Assembly: GCF_012767755.2 (NCBI RefSeq)
Contig: NZ_AP023189.1
Coordinates: 2,353,501 to 2,417,500, forward strand
Source: Pseudomonas tohonis
Lineage (GTDB): Bacteria > Pseudomonadota > Gammaproteobacteria > Pseudomonadales > Pseudomonadaceae
DNA: 64,000 nt
Direction of reading: 5' to 3'
Shown: positions 17,721-26,730 of the stretch, piece by piece
Position numbering within the stretch: position 1 is the first letter of the stretch
Layout: every line of letters begins with the position of its first letter
Notes under the pieces: generated by a model
The model's input: the letters and a program-made list of their open reading frames with translations, nothing else
Told to the model about the DNA's origin: nothing
The model's database searches: none
Program-made: the position numbers and the translations under genes

Positions 17721-18206
17721 ATGGACACCCAGACTTCATTGATGATCTTCCAGGCCACGTGCTTCCTCGGATTCGCGCTGTGGCTCGGCATTGCCCTGGT
17801 CAACAACCTGCACGGTTTCGCCAGCTCGGTGGGGGCGGTGGGGGCGACGCTGTCGATGGCGCCCTTGCGCCAGCCGCCCGTGGTCGACATCCCCTTGCTC
17901 AGCCGGGCACTGGTTTCGCCGACGCTGCATCGCCTGGCGCTGGGGGTGATCGTGGTGCTGCAGGCGGTGGCCGTTCTCGCCGTGTGGGCGGGGTGTTATC
18001 TCCTGCTGTTCGGCGGTGGCCTGGAGGCCGCTCGACCCTGGTTGAACCTGGCGCTGAGCGTGGCCCTGGCCTCGCTCTTCGCCATGCTGCTGGGCGGGCT
18101 CTGGTTCGCCTACTGGATACGCCAGGAGGGCCTGCAACTGACACACCTGGTGCTGGTGATCTGGGTGTTGCTGAACTTCCTCGTGCTCAATCTGCGCTGG
18201 AGCTGA
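17721..18206 (+). CDS. DUF2165-type small integral membrane protein
   Basis: A 161-residue protein with four hydrophobic segments (about residues 8-30, 70-95, 108-130 and 138-158). The N-terminal block FQATCFLGFALWLGIALVNN is typical of the predicted DUF2165 membrane proteins, whose function is unknown. The start at 17721 (GGA-ATGGAC) is preferred over an in-frame start 40 bp upstream because it fits the first transmembrane segment. It lies 66 bp after a SoxR-box promoter and 4 bp before the SDR gene, so both probably respond to redox-cycling compounds. Confidence 0.7.
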   Translation: MDTQTSLMIFQATCFLGFALWLGIALVNNLHGFASSVGAVGATLSMAPLRQPPVVDIPLLSRALVSPTLHRLALGVIVVLQAVAVLAVWAGCYLLLFGGGLEAARPWLNLALSVALASLFAMLLGGLWFAYWIRQEGLQLTHLVLVIWVLLNFLVLNLRWS

Positions 18207-18210
18207 CCTT

Positions 18211-18927
18211 GTGAAGATGATGGTGATAGGCGCCAGCCGGGGCCTGGGTCGTGCGTTGGTGGAGGGGCTGGGCAAGCCGGGGGACCGGATCGTGGGTGTG
18301 TCGCGCAGCCGGCCGGATCGGCTGGCGGTCGCCGCGGGCGTCGACATCCAGTGGATCGAAGCCGACCTGGCCGAGCCGAAGGTGGCCGTGGCGCATATCG
18401 AGGCCCAGGCACCGGCAGAGCTCGATGTGCTGATCTGCAACATCGGCATCTGGGAGCCGCAGGCCTTCAGCGAGGGCTACGACTTCCTGAACGACAGCGA
18501 TGAGACGCTCGCCAGGTTGGTGGAGGTGAACATCACCGCCACGCTGTTGTTGCTCAAGCGCCTGGTGCCGCGGCTGCTCGGCTCTGCCAGGCCGCAGCTG
18601 ATCCTCACCGGCTCCACCTCCGCCCTGCACCGCAGCGGGCGGCCCGAGGTGGCGTTCGGTGCCTCCAAGTTCGCGCTGAACGGGATGGCCGATGCATTGC
18701 GCGAGGGCTTCCGCGAGCAGCGGCTGGCGGTGACGGTGCTGCAACTGGGCTATCTGAATAACGATGACGGCCTCGCCACTCCGCTGGATGAGGCGGCGGC
18801 ACGAGGGGAGGGTCAACTGATCCCGGTGCACGACGTGGTCACCCTGGTCGACGCATCGTTGCGCCTGTCGACGGCGTCCTTCGTGCGCGAGCTGGTGCTG
18901 CCGGCGATGGCAGACGAGCGCTTCTGA
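18211..18927 (+). CDS. Short-chain dehydrogenase/reductase-like protein with Phe at the catalytic Tyr position
   Basis: A 238-residue Rossmann protein beginning with GTG. The NAD(P)-binding motif GASRGLG is at 7-13, CNIG at 76-79 and structural Asn at 107. The catalytic region has Ser137 and Lys153, but residue 149, where SDR enzymes have Tyr, is Phe (VAFGASKFAL). SDR reduction normally needs that Tyr as acid/base. The protein may therefore bind nucleotide without classical activity, or use another group. It is encoded 4 bp after the DUF2165 gene under the SoxR-box promoter, pointing to a role in response to quinones or phenazine-like compounds. Confidence 0.8.
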   Translation: MKMMVIGASRGLGRALVEGLGKPGDRIVGVSRSRPDRLAVAAGVDIQWIEADLAEPKVAVAHIEAQAPAELDVLICNIGIWEPQAFSEGYDFLNDSDETLARLVEVNITATLLLLKRLVPRLLGSARPQLILTGSTSALHRSGRPEVAFGASKFALNGMADALREGFREQRLAVTVLQLGYLNNDDGLATPLDEAAARGEGQLIPVHDVVTLVDASLRLSTASFVRELVLPAMADERF

Positions 18928-19042
18928 GGCGGATCGGGGGAGAGGGTAGAGGGCTTGTCATGAGAGCGGACGCCGCCAACGGGCGCGGAGAAGCGTGGGG
19001 CGATCCGCTATAATCGTGCGGTTGCTGACAGGAGGTTCACCG

Positions 19043-19213
19043 ATGCCAACGCCGTCCCTGCAAGCCAAGAGGGCTTATTACGCCAAGGCGCGCCAGTCCA
19101 ACTACGCGGCCAGCCTGCGCCTGGAAGGGTTCGAGACCACGCCAGCCGACGGCGAGCGAAAGCTGCCCTCACGTGAGTCCGTACTGAGTGCCTACCGCTC
19201 CAGGCAAGACTGA
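19043..19213 (+). CDS. yhfG: YhfG-family protein, Fic antitoxin (FicA-like)
   Basis: A 56-residue protein with the YhfG pattern: Q-x-K-R-x-Y-Y-x-K-A-R near the start, NYAASLRLEGF in the middle, and a C-terminal helix ending SAYRSRQD. A TATAAT at 19009-19014 and a strong GGAGG site lie just upstream. YhfG proteins are small antitoxins that bind and silence Fic AMP-transferases. The stop codon overlaps the start of the fic remnant (TGATG), the usual ficA-ficT coupling. Because that fic gene is wrecked, this antitoxin has no local partner. Confidence 0.8.
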   Translation: MPTPSLQAKRAYYAKARQSNYAASLRLEGFETTPADGERKLPSRESVLSAYRSRQD

Positions 19214-19506
19214 TGGTCGACAAGTACGGTACGGGCTAGGACCCGTACTGCTACCCCGCCACCCGGGTCCTGCGCAATCGCCTGGGTCTGACCAGCGACG
19301 TGGCTCTGAACCGAGCCGAACGCTCCCTCTCCAAGATTGCTGCCAGCGCATCTCTCGAACACCTCATCGTCAATGCGGGCTATGAAATCAGCTGGTGGTC
19401 GGTAGAGGCGGACGAGTGGCTGCGGGCCAATATCGAGGCTGTGTTCTGTGACTACCGGGGCCTTGAGCGAATCTTCGAGCGCTGCATTGGCGGGCCCATC
19501 GCTTAG
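19213..19506 (+). pseudogene. fic: Decayed fic toxin gene: early stop and loss of the Fic core
   Basis: From the ATG overlapping the yhfG stop, the frame reads MVDKYGTG, then TAG at 19237-19239, then DPYCYPATRVLRNRLGL, which is the normal Fic N-terminus. It then jumps within the same frame to a Fic-type C-terminus (EADEWLRANIEAVFCDY, then RGLERIFERCIGGPIA) and stops at 19504-19506. The central catalytic part with HPFxxGNGR is absent, so roughly 100 residues were lost in an in-frame deletion. Deletion plus nonsense codon make a functional AMPylator impossible. Confidence 0.82.
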
Positions 19507-19710
19507 CGTGCGGCGGGTCTGTCGTGTGCGGACTTCCGCCTCCGGTCTGGCAGGTGCCCCTTCCGTGTGTGTCCGTGTTTCCAACGCCACCCGCATCGCG
19601 CCTTACATCCCCGCCATCGCCTCTCTACCGCCCACGCCATAGCCCCCGTTCTCCCTGCATTGCTAGCGTCGCTTTCGCCCATTCGGGGCTCGCTTCAGGG
19701 AGAAGCCTTC

Positions 19711-21042
19711 ATGCCGAAAATCGTGCGTATAGCGGACATCATCGACGACAGCCCGCTCTCCTGGTTGCAGGTGCGGGTACTGGTCCTGTGTTTTCTCATC
19801 GTGTTGCTGGATGGCTTCGACACCGCCGTGATCGGCTACGTCGCGCCGGAGCTGATCCTCGAGTGGGGGCTTGAGCGCAGCGAGCTGGCGCCGGCCTTCG
19901 GCGCAGGGCTGTTCGGCATGCTGCTGGGGGCGGTGTGCTGCGGGCCGCTGGCCGATCGCTTCGGGCGCAAGCGTGTGCTGCTGGCCGGCATCCTGGTGTT
20001 CGCCCTGGGCACGCTGGCGGCGGCGTTCTCCACCTGGCTGGGGCAACTGGTGGTGTTGCGCTTCGTCACCGGCATCGGCCTGGGCGGCGTGCTGCCCAAC
20101 TGCATCACCCTGTCATCGGAGTATTCCCCACGGCGCCGGCGCATGCTGCTGGCCACCCTGAGCTATTCGGGGTTCATCCTCGGCCTTGCCCTGGGTGGCA
20201 GCGTGGCGGCCTGGTTGATGCCGGCGCTGGGCTGGGAGGGGATGCTCGCCCTCGGCGGCCTGGCGCCGCTGGTCCTGGTGCCGGTGCTGATGCGCTGGCT
20301 GCCGGAGTCGCTGTACTTCCTGGTGGGCCACAAGCGCCAGCGCAAGGCGCTGTTGCGCCTGGTCACCGCCATTGGCGGCAGGGACAGCTGGCGCGGCGCG
20401 ATCCTGGTGGGCGACCTGCCCGAGCAGCCGCGCTCGCCGGTGTCCGTCCTGTTCCAGCGGGAACGGGTGCTGCGCACGCTGATGCTGTGGCTGACCTTCT
20501 TCTGCGGGCTCTTCGTGTTCTACCTGCTGACCAACTGGCTGCCCACCATCCTCCGTTCCAGCGGCTACGGAGCGAGCGAGTCGGCGCATATCGCCTCGAT
20601 GATTCCCATGGGCGGGGTGCTCGGCAGCATCGCCATGGCGCTGGTGCTGGACCGCGTCGGGCCGCGCTGGGTGCTGCCGTTGCAGGCGGCGTTCTCGGCG
20701 CTGGCCCTGGGGATGATCGGCTCGCAGCTGGGCAGCGCCAGGGAGCTGATGCTGATGGTGTTCATCGCGGGCTTCGGCCTCAGCGGGCTGCTGGCCAACC
20801 TGAGCATCGTCGCCGCCACGCTGTACCCGGTGGATGCCCGGGCCACGGGCGTGAGCTGGGCACTCTCGGCGGGGCGCGCCGGGTCCATCGTCGGCTCCAT
20901 GCTGGGCGCCTGGCTGTTCGCCCAGGCAGGCAGTCTGCCGGGTTTCTTCCTCTGGCTAGCGGTGCCGGTATTGGTGGCCAGCCTGGCGCTGGCGGTGCTG
21001 GGCTATCGCCGTCGCGCCTTGCTGAGCGTGGCACCGGAATGA
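19711..21042 (+). CDS. MFS transporter of the aromatic acid:H+ symporter (AAHS) family
   Basis: A 443-residue, 12-helix protein. The start at 19711 has AGGGAGA in front; the frame is open upstream but without family similarity. Signatures are VLLDGFDTAVIGYVAPEL in helix 1, the loop 2-3 motif GPLADRFGRKRVL and RFVTGIGLGGVLPNCITL in helix 4. These are typical of PcaK/BenK-like carriers, though non-aromatic acids are also carried by relatives. It opens a cluster with an aldehyde-dehydrogenase-like protein, an APC permease and a PhyH-type oxygenase. The imported compound may be a carboxylate or betaine-like amine processed by them. Confidence 0.85.
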   Translation: MPKIVRIADIIDDSPLSWLQVRVLVLCFLIVLLDGFDTAVIGYVAPELILEWGLERSELAPAFGAGLFGMLLGAVCCGPLADRFGRKRVLLAGILVFALGTLAAAFSTWLGQLVVLRFVTGIGLGGVLPNCITLSSEYSPRRRRMLLATLSYSGFILGLALGGSVAAWLMPALGWEGMLALGGLAPLVLVPVLMRWLPESLYFLVGHKRQRKALLRLVTAIGGRDSWRGAILVGDLPEQPRSPVSVLFQRERVLRTLMLWLTFFCGLFVFYLLTNWLPTILRSSGYGASESAHIASMIPMGGVLGSIAMALVLDRVGPRWVLPLQAAFSALALGMIGSQLGSARELMLMVFIAGFGLSGLLANLSIVAATLYPVDARATGVSWALSAGRAGSIVGSMLGAWLFAQAGSLPGFFLWLAVPVLVASLALAVLGYRRRALLSVAPE

Positions 21043-21251
21043 CACTTCCCGATCGGCCGGCGCGCGCCCTTTTGCGTCGGTCGCCTTTCTACCCGGCTCG
21101 CCAGCGGTCCACCTCGGCCGAGCACCCCTCTGGCGAGGCCGGAGGGGAGTGGGCGGTGCTGAATGTCGCCGCCACCGCGCGTCGCCAGGGGCCTGCCCCG
21201 GGCGCCGCTCATAGCCAGGGCCCACGCAGGCCCATGAGTGAAGGAACCACC

Positions 21252-22724
21252 ATGAACGAGGCAACGCTCTACATCGACGGCTGCTGGGTCCGCCCGAGCC
21301 GTCCCAACCGTTTGAGCAGCATCAACCCCGCCACTGAAATGACCCTGCAGGAGTTGTCGGCGGCCGGCATCGAGGAGGTGGACCTGGCGGTGCAGGCCGC
21401 GCGTCGTGCCTTCGAGGGGGAGTGGGGCCAAACCGGGGGTGCCGTGCGTGCACGTTTTCTCGAGGCCATGGCCGATGACCTCGAACGCCGTGCCGATGAG
21501 CTGGCCCTGCTGGAGGTGCTCGACAATGGCAAGCCGCTGCCCGAGGCCCGGCAGGATGTCGCCGAGGCCATCGCCTGCTTCCGCTACTACGCCGGGCTGG
21601 CCTGCGAACTGGACGAGCGCCAGGAGCAGCCCCTGGCGCTGGACGACCCACGCTTCAGCTGCCGCATCCGCCACGAGCCCGTGGGCGTGGCCGCGCTGAT
21701 CGTGCCCTGGAACTTCCCCCTGCTCATGGCCGCCCGCAAGGTGGCACCGGCCCTGGCAGCGGGCGCCACCTGCGTGCTCAAGCCCTCGGAACTGACTCCG
21801 CTGACCGCCTTGCAACTGGGCCACACCGCCCATGCGGTGGGCCTGCCGCCGGGTGTGCTGAACATCGTGCCCGGCCGTGGCCACGAGACGGGGCAGGCCC
21901 TGGCGCAGCACCCGGAGGTGGACAAGCTGGCCTTCTCCGGGAGGCTGATCACCGGCGCCAGGCTGGTGGCCGATACCGCTGCCGACTTCAACAACCCGAC
22001 CCTGGAGCTGGGCGGCAAATCCTCTCTCATCGTCTTCGACGACGCCGATCTCGATGCCGCCGTGGAGTGGGCCCTGTACGGCATCTTCCGCAACCAGGGC
22101 CAGGCCGGCAGCGCCACCTCGCGGCTGCTGGTGCAGCAGGGCATCGCCGAGCGCTTGCTGGAGCGGCTGGTGGAGGCCGTGCGCGATATCTGCATCGGCC
22201 CCGGCACCGAGCCGGGCGTGCAGATGGGGCCGCTGGTCAGCGCGGCCCGCTACAGCCAGGTGATGGAAGTCATCGCCCAGGGCCGGCAGGACGCGCGCCT
22301 GCTCACCGGCGGCCGCCGCCCGCCGGGCTTGCACATCGGCTACTTCATCGAGCCCACCGTCTTCGACGAGCCCCACACCGGCAGCCCCCTCTGGCGCCAC
22401 GAAATCCTCGGGCCGGTGCTGAGCGTGAAGCGCTTCGGCACCGAGGAGCAGGCCGTGGCGATGGCCAACGACAGCCTCTACGGCTTCGCCGCCGCCGTGA
22501 TGAGCACCGACCTGGACCAAGCCCGCCGCGTCGCCGGGCAACTGCGGGTCGGCGTGGCCTGGATCAACTGCTCGCAACCGGCCCTCGTCCAGGCCCCCTG
22601 GGGCGGCACCCGCCTCAGCGGCCTCGGCCGCGAGCTGGGCCCCTGGGGGCTCGACAACTACCTGGAGGTGAAGCAGGTGACCGAATACATCAGCGAGGAG
22701 CCCTGGGGGTGGTACGGGCGCTAG
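21252..22724 (+). CDS. Aldehyde dehydrogenase family protein lacking the catalytic cysteine
   Basis: A 490-residue protein of betaine-aldehyde-dehydrogenase type, started at 21252 behind AAGGAA. NAD-site motifs are present: [22 protein letters not shown] with Asn154, LKPSELTP, and Glu252 in LELGGKSS. At the active-site loop the sequence is [11 protein letters not shown]. Gly286 (GGC, 22107-22109) stands where the family has Cys (GQVCSATSR). The usual F-T-G-S is also altered to FSGRLITG. Without the nucleophilic thiol, classical aldehyde oxidation is not expected. The remaining frame is undamaged, so this is a repurposed or very recently inactivated enzyme, or a sequence error. Confidence 0.88.
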   Translation: MNEATLYIDGCWVRPSRPNRLSSINPATEMTLQELSAAGIEEVDLAVQAARRAFEGEWGQTGGAVRARFLEAMADDLERRADELALLEVLDNGKPLPEARQDVAEAIACFRYYAGLACELDERQEQPLALDDPRFSCRIRHEPVGVAALIVPWNFPLLMAARKVAPALAAGATCVLKPSELTPLTALQLGHTAHAVGLPPGVLNIVPGRGHETGQALAQHPEVDKLAFSGRLITGARLVADTAADFNNPTLELGGKSSLIVFDDADLDAAVEWALYGIFRNQGQAGSATSRLLVQQGIAERLLERLVEAVRDICIGPGTEPGVQMGPLVSAARYSQVMEVIAQGRQDARLLTGGRRPPGLHIGYFIEPTVFDEPHTGSPLWRHEILGPVLSVKRFGTEEQAVAMANDSLYGFAAAVMSTDLDQARRVAGQLRVGVAWINCSQPALVQAPWGGTRLSGLGRELGPWGLDNYLEVKQVTEYISEEPWGWYGR

Positions 22725-22791
22725 GGCGGGGCCGGCAACGGGGGCATGCAGCCCTGCGCTACACGAACAACAACAAGAAAGGGGTAACGCA

Positions 22792-24180
22792 ATGCAGAAC
22801 TCGACAATGCGCCGTGGGCTCAATGCCCGGCATATCCGCTTCATGGCCCTCGGCTCCGCCATCGGCACGGGGCTGTTCTACGGCTCGGCGGCGGCCATCC
22901 AGCGCGCCGGCCCCTCGGTGCTGCTGGCGTACCTGATCGCCGGCGCGGCGGTGTACCTGATGATGCGCGCCCTGGGCGAGATGGCCGTGCGCACACCGGT
23001 GGCCGGTTCGTTCGGCCACTACGCCAACCACTACCTGGGGCGCTTCGCCGGCTTTCTCACCGGCTGGACCTACGTCTTCTCGATGCTGATGGTGTGCCTC
23101 GCCGACGTCACCGCCTTCGGCATCTACATGGGCCTGTGGTTTCCCGATACGCCGCGCTGGGTCTGGGTGCTGGGCATCGTTTTCGTCATCGCCGCGATCA
23201 ACCTGTGCAACGTGCGGGTGTTCGGCGAGCTGGAGTTCTGGCTCTCGCTGCTCAAGGTCGTGGCCATCGTCGCGATGATCCTCGCCGGGCTCACGGTGCT
23301 GGTGTTCGGCATCCGCCTGGGCGATGCGGGCGGGGTGGCCTCCTTCGCCAACCTCTGGGCCCATGGCGGCTTCTTCCCCAATGGGCTGGAGGGCATGGTG
23401 GCGTCCTTCACCATCGTCATCTTCGCCTTCGGCGGCATCGAGGTGATCGGCCTCACCGCCGGTGAAGCGCAGGACCCGCAACGCATGATCCCCAAGGCCA
23501 TCAACTCGGTGCCGCTGCGCATCCTGCTGTTCTACGTGCTGACCCTGCTGGTGCTGATGGCCATCTACCCCTGGCCGAAGATCGGCAGCCAGGGTAGCCC
23601 CTTCGTGCAGATATTCAGCGGGCTGGGCATCGACGCCGCCGCGACCCTCCTCAACCTGGTGGTGATCTCGGCGGCCATCTCCGCCATCAACAGCGATATC
23701 TTCTGCACCGGCCGCATGCTCTACGGCATGGCCGGCAATGGCCAGGCGCCGGCGTCCTTCGCCCGGCTCTCGCCTGCCGGCGTGCCCTGGATGACGGTCC
23801 TGGTGATGACCCTCGCGCTGCTCGTCGGCGTGCTGCTCAACTACCTGCTGCCCAACGAGCTGTTCCTGCTGTTCGCCTCCCTGGTGACCTTCGCCGTGGT
23901 CTGGGTGTGGCTGATGATCCTGCTTTCCCAGGTCGCCATGCGCCGTCGGCTCGACGCGGATGAGGTCGCCGCGCTGCGCTTCCCGGTGCCGTTCTGGCCC
24001 TGGGGGCAGTACCTGGCGATCGCCTTCATGCTGTTCGTCTTCGCCGTGATGGCGAGCTTCCCCGACACCCGCACCGCGCTCTATATCGGCGGCCTCTGGC
24101 TCATGCTCCTCGGCATCGCCTACCTGATGAAGGGGCCTGGCGACGAGCCGGCCGATGCGGCATCGACCCTTCGTCCCTGA
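22792..24180 (+). CDS. Amino acid permease, APC superfamily (AAT family)
   Basis: A 462-residue protein with 12 hydrophobic segments. The APC N-terminal signature is [24 protein letters not shown] consensus loop, [17 protein letters not shown], matches the G-x-E-x-x-G/A-x-x-x-x-E block between helices 5 and 6. [15 protein letters not shown] is in helix 8. It resembles D-serine/D-alanine/proline-type permeases of proteobacteria. GAAAGGGG lies a few bases before the ATG. Its position between the dehydrogenase-like gene and the PhyH-type gene suggests uptake of an amino-acid-like substrate. Confidence 0.87.
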   Translation: MQNSTMRRGLNARHIRFMALGSAIGTGLFYGSAAAIQRAGPSVLLAYLIAGAAVYLMMRALGEMAVRTPVAGSFGHYANHYLGRFAGFLTGWTYVFSMLMVCLADVTAFGIYMGLWFPDTPRWVWVLGIVFVIAAINLCNVRVFGELEFWLSLLKVVAIVAMILAGLTVLVFGIRLGDAGGVASFANLWAHGGFFPNGLEGMVASFTIVIFAFGGIEVIGLTAGEAQDPQRMIPKAINSVPLRILLFYVLTLLVLMAIYPWPKIGSQGSPFVQIFSGLGIDAAATLLNLVVISAAISAINSDIFCTGRMLYGMAGNGQAPASFARLSPAGVPWMTVLVMTLALLVGVLLNYLLPNELFLLFASLVTFAVVWVWLMILLSQVAMRRRLDADEVAALRFPVPFWPWGQYLAIAFMLFVFAVMASFPDTRTALYIGGLWLMLLGIAYLMKGPGDEPADAASTLRP

Positions 24181-24203
24181 TCACGCACGCAAAGGAAACC
24201 GCC

Positions 24204-25031
24204 ATGACCCGGCACCGCTACGAATTCGAGCTACCCCATTCGCTGATCGAAGACTTCCACCGCGACGGCGCCATCTGCGTGCGCCAACTCTTCAAGGCCC
24301 AGGAGGTGGCGCTGCTCAGGCAGGGCATCGAGCGCAACCTCGCCAACCCCAGCGAGCGTGCCAAGGTCGCCAGCCGTCCCGACGACCCGGGCTGGTTCTT
24401 CGAGGACTTCTGCAACTGGCGGGAATTCGACGAATACCGCCGCTTCATCTTCGAGAGCCGCGTCGGCTCGGTCGCCTCGCAGCTCATGGGCGGCGGCACC
24501 GCGCGGCTCTATCACGACCACCTGCTGGTCAAGGAACCCAACACCCGCCAGCGCACGCCCTGGCACCAGGACCAGCCCTATTACAACGTCGAGGGCCGGC
24601 AGAACTGCAGCATGTGGATGCCCGTCGACCCGGTGGCGCGCGCCTCAACGCTGGAGTTCGTCGCCGGCTCCCACCTCGGCCCCTGGCTCATGCCGCGCAC
24701 CTTCCTCGACAACCAGGCCCGCTGGTTCCCCGAAGGCTCCCTGGCCGACCTGCCGGATATCGAAGCCGACCGCTCCCGCTTGAACATCCTCGGCTGGGAG
24801 CTGGAGCCGGGCGACGCGGTGTTCTTCCACATGCTCACCCTCCACGGCTCCGGCGGCGGGGGCGGCAACCGCCGACGCCGCGCTTTCTCCCTGCGCTTTC
24901 TCGGCGACGACATGGTCCACGCCCCCAGGCCCTGGAACACCTCCCCGGAATTCCCCGGGCTGGCGGACGAACTGGCAGCCGGCGCACCCATGGAGCACCG
25001 CCTGTTCCCGGTGCTCTGGCCGAGGGTTTGA
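24204..25031 (+). CDS. Phytanoyl-CoA dioxygenase (PhyH) family Fe(II)/2-oxoglutarate oxygenase
   Basis: A 275-residue protein with the complete facial triad: His121 and Asp123 in PWHQDQPYY and His214 in LTLHGSGG, with Arg231 (SLRFLGDD) as the likely 2-oxoglutarate anchor. Bacterial members hydroxylate small metabolites such as amino acids, ectoine or quaternary amines. It is the last gene of the cluster, 23 bp after the permease and preceded by AAAGGAAA. With that permease it plausibly hydroxylates an imported amino-acid-like compound. The 251 bp that follow hold a dispersed repeat and the hipBA control region. Confidence 0.83.
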   Translation: MTRHRYEFELPHSLIEDFHRDGAICVRQLFKAQEVALLRQGIERNLANPSERAKVASRPDDPGWFFEDFCNWREFDEYRRFIFESRVGSVASQLMGGGTARLYHDHLLVKEPNTRQRTPWHQDQPYYNVEGRQNCSMWMPVDPVARASTLEFVAGSHLGPWLMPRTFLDNQARWFPEGSLADLPDIEADRSRLNILGWELEPGDAVFFHMLTLHGSGGGGGNRRRRAFSLRFLGDDMVHAPRPWNTSPEFPGLADELAAGAPMEHRLFPVLWPRV

Positions 25032-25044
25032 GGGGGAGAGGTGT

Positions 25045-25075
25045 GGGTTGGGCCGAGGCACGAGGCCCAACGCGC
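25045..25075. repeat. Dispersed palindromic intergenic repeat, half copy
   Basis: GGGTTGGGCC, then GAGGCAC, then GAGGCCCAAC: the same GTTGGGC/GCCCAAC dyad that recurs at 28092-28171, 30250-30299 and 30880-30946. Confidence 0.55.
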
Positions 25076-25242
25076 GGGGTTTAGCGTCACGGCGGTGGCT
25101 CATCTGAGGTTCCGCAGCCCTGGGATGTCGGGACAGCCGCCAATGCTCACGCTGACGGCGGCAGTTGGGTCGCCTGAATGACGCCGTTCTCGGTGCGTGA
25201 TCAGAGCGGTGCTGGTTCGCTTTGATCTTTCAACGAGTTAGG

Positions 25243-25276
25243 TATACGTTACATTCAATTCCATTTGTTACGTATA
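25243..25276. promoter_or_regulatory. Operator dyad of hipBA
   Basis: TATACGTTAC (25243-25252) and GTTACGTATA (25267-25276) are near-perfect inverted copies (9 of 10) separated by 14 bp. They end 6 bp before the hipB ATG. HipB-type antitoxins autorepress through such dyads. No Shine-Dalgarno is visible, so hipB could be read from a very short leader. Confidence 0.6.
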
Positions 25277-25282
25277 TAGAAC

Positions 25283-25534
25283 ATGGATCATTCCCTTATC
25301 ACGGCACGTCTTGGCGAGAAGATCCGGCAGTGCCGCCTGAATCGCGGGCTCACGCAGGCCAGGCTGGCTGAGCTGGCGGGTATCACCCGGCAGAAGGTCA
25401 TCGCTATCGAGAGAGGCGATTTGTCGGTTGGCATGGTGGCCTACGCGCGAGCGCTGGGAGCCATGGACTGCGAGTTCGCGCTGGTACCTGCGGCCATGCC
25501 GACGCTGGACGAGATCCAGGGAGTGTTCGCCTGA
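25283..25534 (+). CDS. hipB: HipB-type antitoxin, XRE-family DNA-binding protein
   Basis: An 83-residue protein, mostly one XRE HTH (LGEKIRQCRLNRGLTQARLAE, LAGITRQKVIAIERGD) followed by a beta segment CEFALVPAAM typical of HipB dimers. It stops at 25534, sharing one base with the hipA start (TGATG). It should neutralise HipA and repress the pair through the upstream dyad. Confidence 0.85.
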   Translation: MDHSLITARLGEKIRQCRLNRGLTQARLAELAGITRQKVIAIERGDLSVGMVAYARALGAMDCEFALVPAAMPTLDEIQGVFA

Positions 25535-26730
25535 TGACAGCCGTGCTGCGGGTGGCAACGCCGGAGGGCGAGAGCGGGAGGGTTCTCGACTCCAACGGGG
25601 ACTATCTGTTTCGCTACCACGAAGAGGCCAGGGCGCGGGCGTCCATCAGCCTGCTTATGCCTGTGCGTGTTGATGAATACCGCCACCGGGAGCTGCACCC
25701 GATCTTCCAGATGAACCTGCCGGAAGGCTATGTCCTGGAACAATTGCGCAATCGCCTGGCCAAGATGGTGCGTGTCGATCCCATGTTGCTGCTGGCGCTT
25801 TCCGGCAGCAGTTCGCCTATCGGGCGGGTAGCCGTCAGCTCGGATGAGGTCGATGCGCTTCTGCGGCGACAGCAGTTCCCGGGCGAAAGGCTGGAGGAAA
25901 TCCTGGCCTGGGATGGTACCGAGGATATTTTTGCCAGCCTGGTGGATCGTTACATTTTGCGCGCCGGGATCTCGGGCGTGCAGCCGAAGGTGCTGGTTCC
26001 GGAGCAGTCGGGCGCAGCTTCACAGCGGTTCACGTCGAAAACCTCCGAACTGATCATCAAGAGTGGCCGAGACGAGTTTCCTGGGCTGGCGATCAACGAG
26101 TTCCTCTGCATGTCCGTGGCCAAGGAGGCGGGGATTGCGGTGCCGGAGTTCTACCTGTCCGACAACACCAGGCTGTTCGTCATGCGCCGTTTCGATCGGG
26201 ATGAGCAACTCGACCCCATCGGCTTCGAAGACATGGCCGCGTTGATGGGCCTGGCTGCAGAGCAGAAGTACAGCAAGAGCTACTCGGCCATCGCCAAGGC
26301 CATCCGTCTGTTCTGCTCGCCGGAGCAGGTGCAGGATTCATTGGCCCAGTTGTTCGCGATGGTCAGCTTGAGCTGCATCGTTGGAAACGGTGATGCCCAT
26401 CTGAAGAACTTCGGACTGCTGTATTCCGACCCTACGCAGCGTGATGCACGGCTGGCGCCTGCCTACGACATCGTCAACACCACGGCCTACATTCCCGAGG
26501 ACGTACTGGCACTGGATCTGGTCGGTAACAAGTCACTGTTCGCTTCCAGGCAGGGGTTGCTCGAGTTCGCCAGCGTGTGCGACGTAGCTCGGCCGGAGGA
26601 GGTCATTCGTGGGCAACTAGAAGCGCTAGAGCGTGTGCTGGCGCGTTCGACCGAACTGTGTGAGCGGGCGCCGAACGTGGCTGCCGCTATCCGCCTGAGT
26701 GCTGGGCCATACATGCAGACGTTCAGCTAG
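25534..26730 (+). CDS. hipA: HipA-type serine/threonine kinase toxin
   Basis: A 398-residue protein with a HipA_N couple domain (about 1-110) and the kinase-like HipA_C domain. Visible motifs are SGVQPKVLVP (glycine-rich/ATP loop region), the lysine strand ELIIKSG, the catalytic loop VGNGDAHLKNFGLLY and the metal-binding LAPAYDIVNT. HipA kinases phosphorylate tRNA synthetases (GltX in E. coli) and cause growth arrest. All key residues are present, so the module looks functional. Confidence 0.87.
   Translation: MTAVLRVATPEGESGRVLDSNGDYLFRYHEEARARASISLLMPVRVDEYRHRELHPIFQMNLPEGYVLEQLRNRLAKMVRVDPMLLLALSGSSSPIGRVAVSSDEVDALLRRQQFPGERLEEILAWDGTEDIFASLVDRYILRAGISGVQPKVLVPEQSGAASQRFTSKTSELIIKSGRDEFPGLAINEFLCMSVAKEAGIAVPEFYLSDNTRLFVMRRFDRDEQLDPIGFEDMAALMGLAAEQKYSKSYSAIAKAIRLFCSPEQVQDSLAQLFAMVSLSCIVGNGDAHLKNFGLLYSDPTQRDARLAPAYDIVNTTAYIPEDVLALDLVGNKSLFASRQGLLEFASVCDVARPEEVIRGQLEALERVLARSTELCERAPNVAAAIRLSAGPYMQTFS

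Noticed and set aside
19935..21251. An upstream extension of the dehydrogenase frame to 929 codons
   Set aside because: It overlaps the AAHS transporter in another frame. The ATG at 21252 has a good ribosome site and gives a normal family length.
21003..22868. A 621-codon minus-strand frame opposite the aldehyde dehydrogenase-like gene
   Set aside because: Low-complexity Gly/Ala/His/Gln-rich translation with no motif; antisense shadow.
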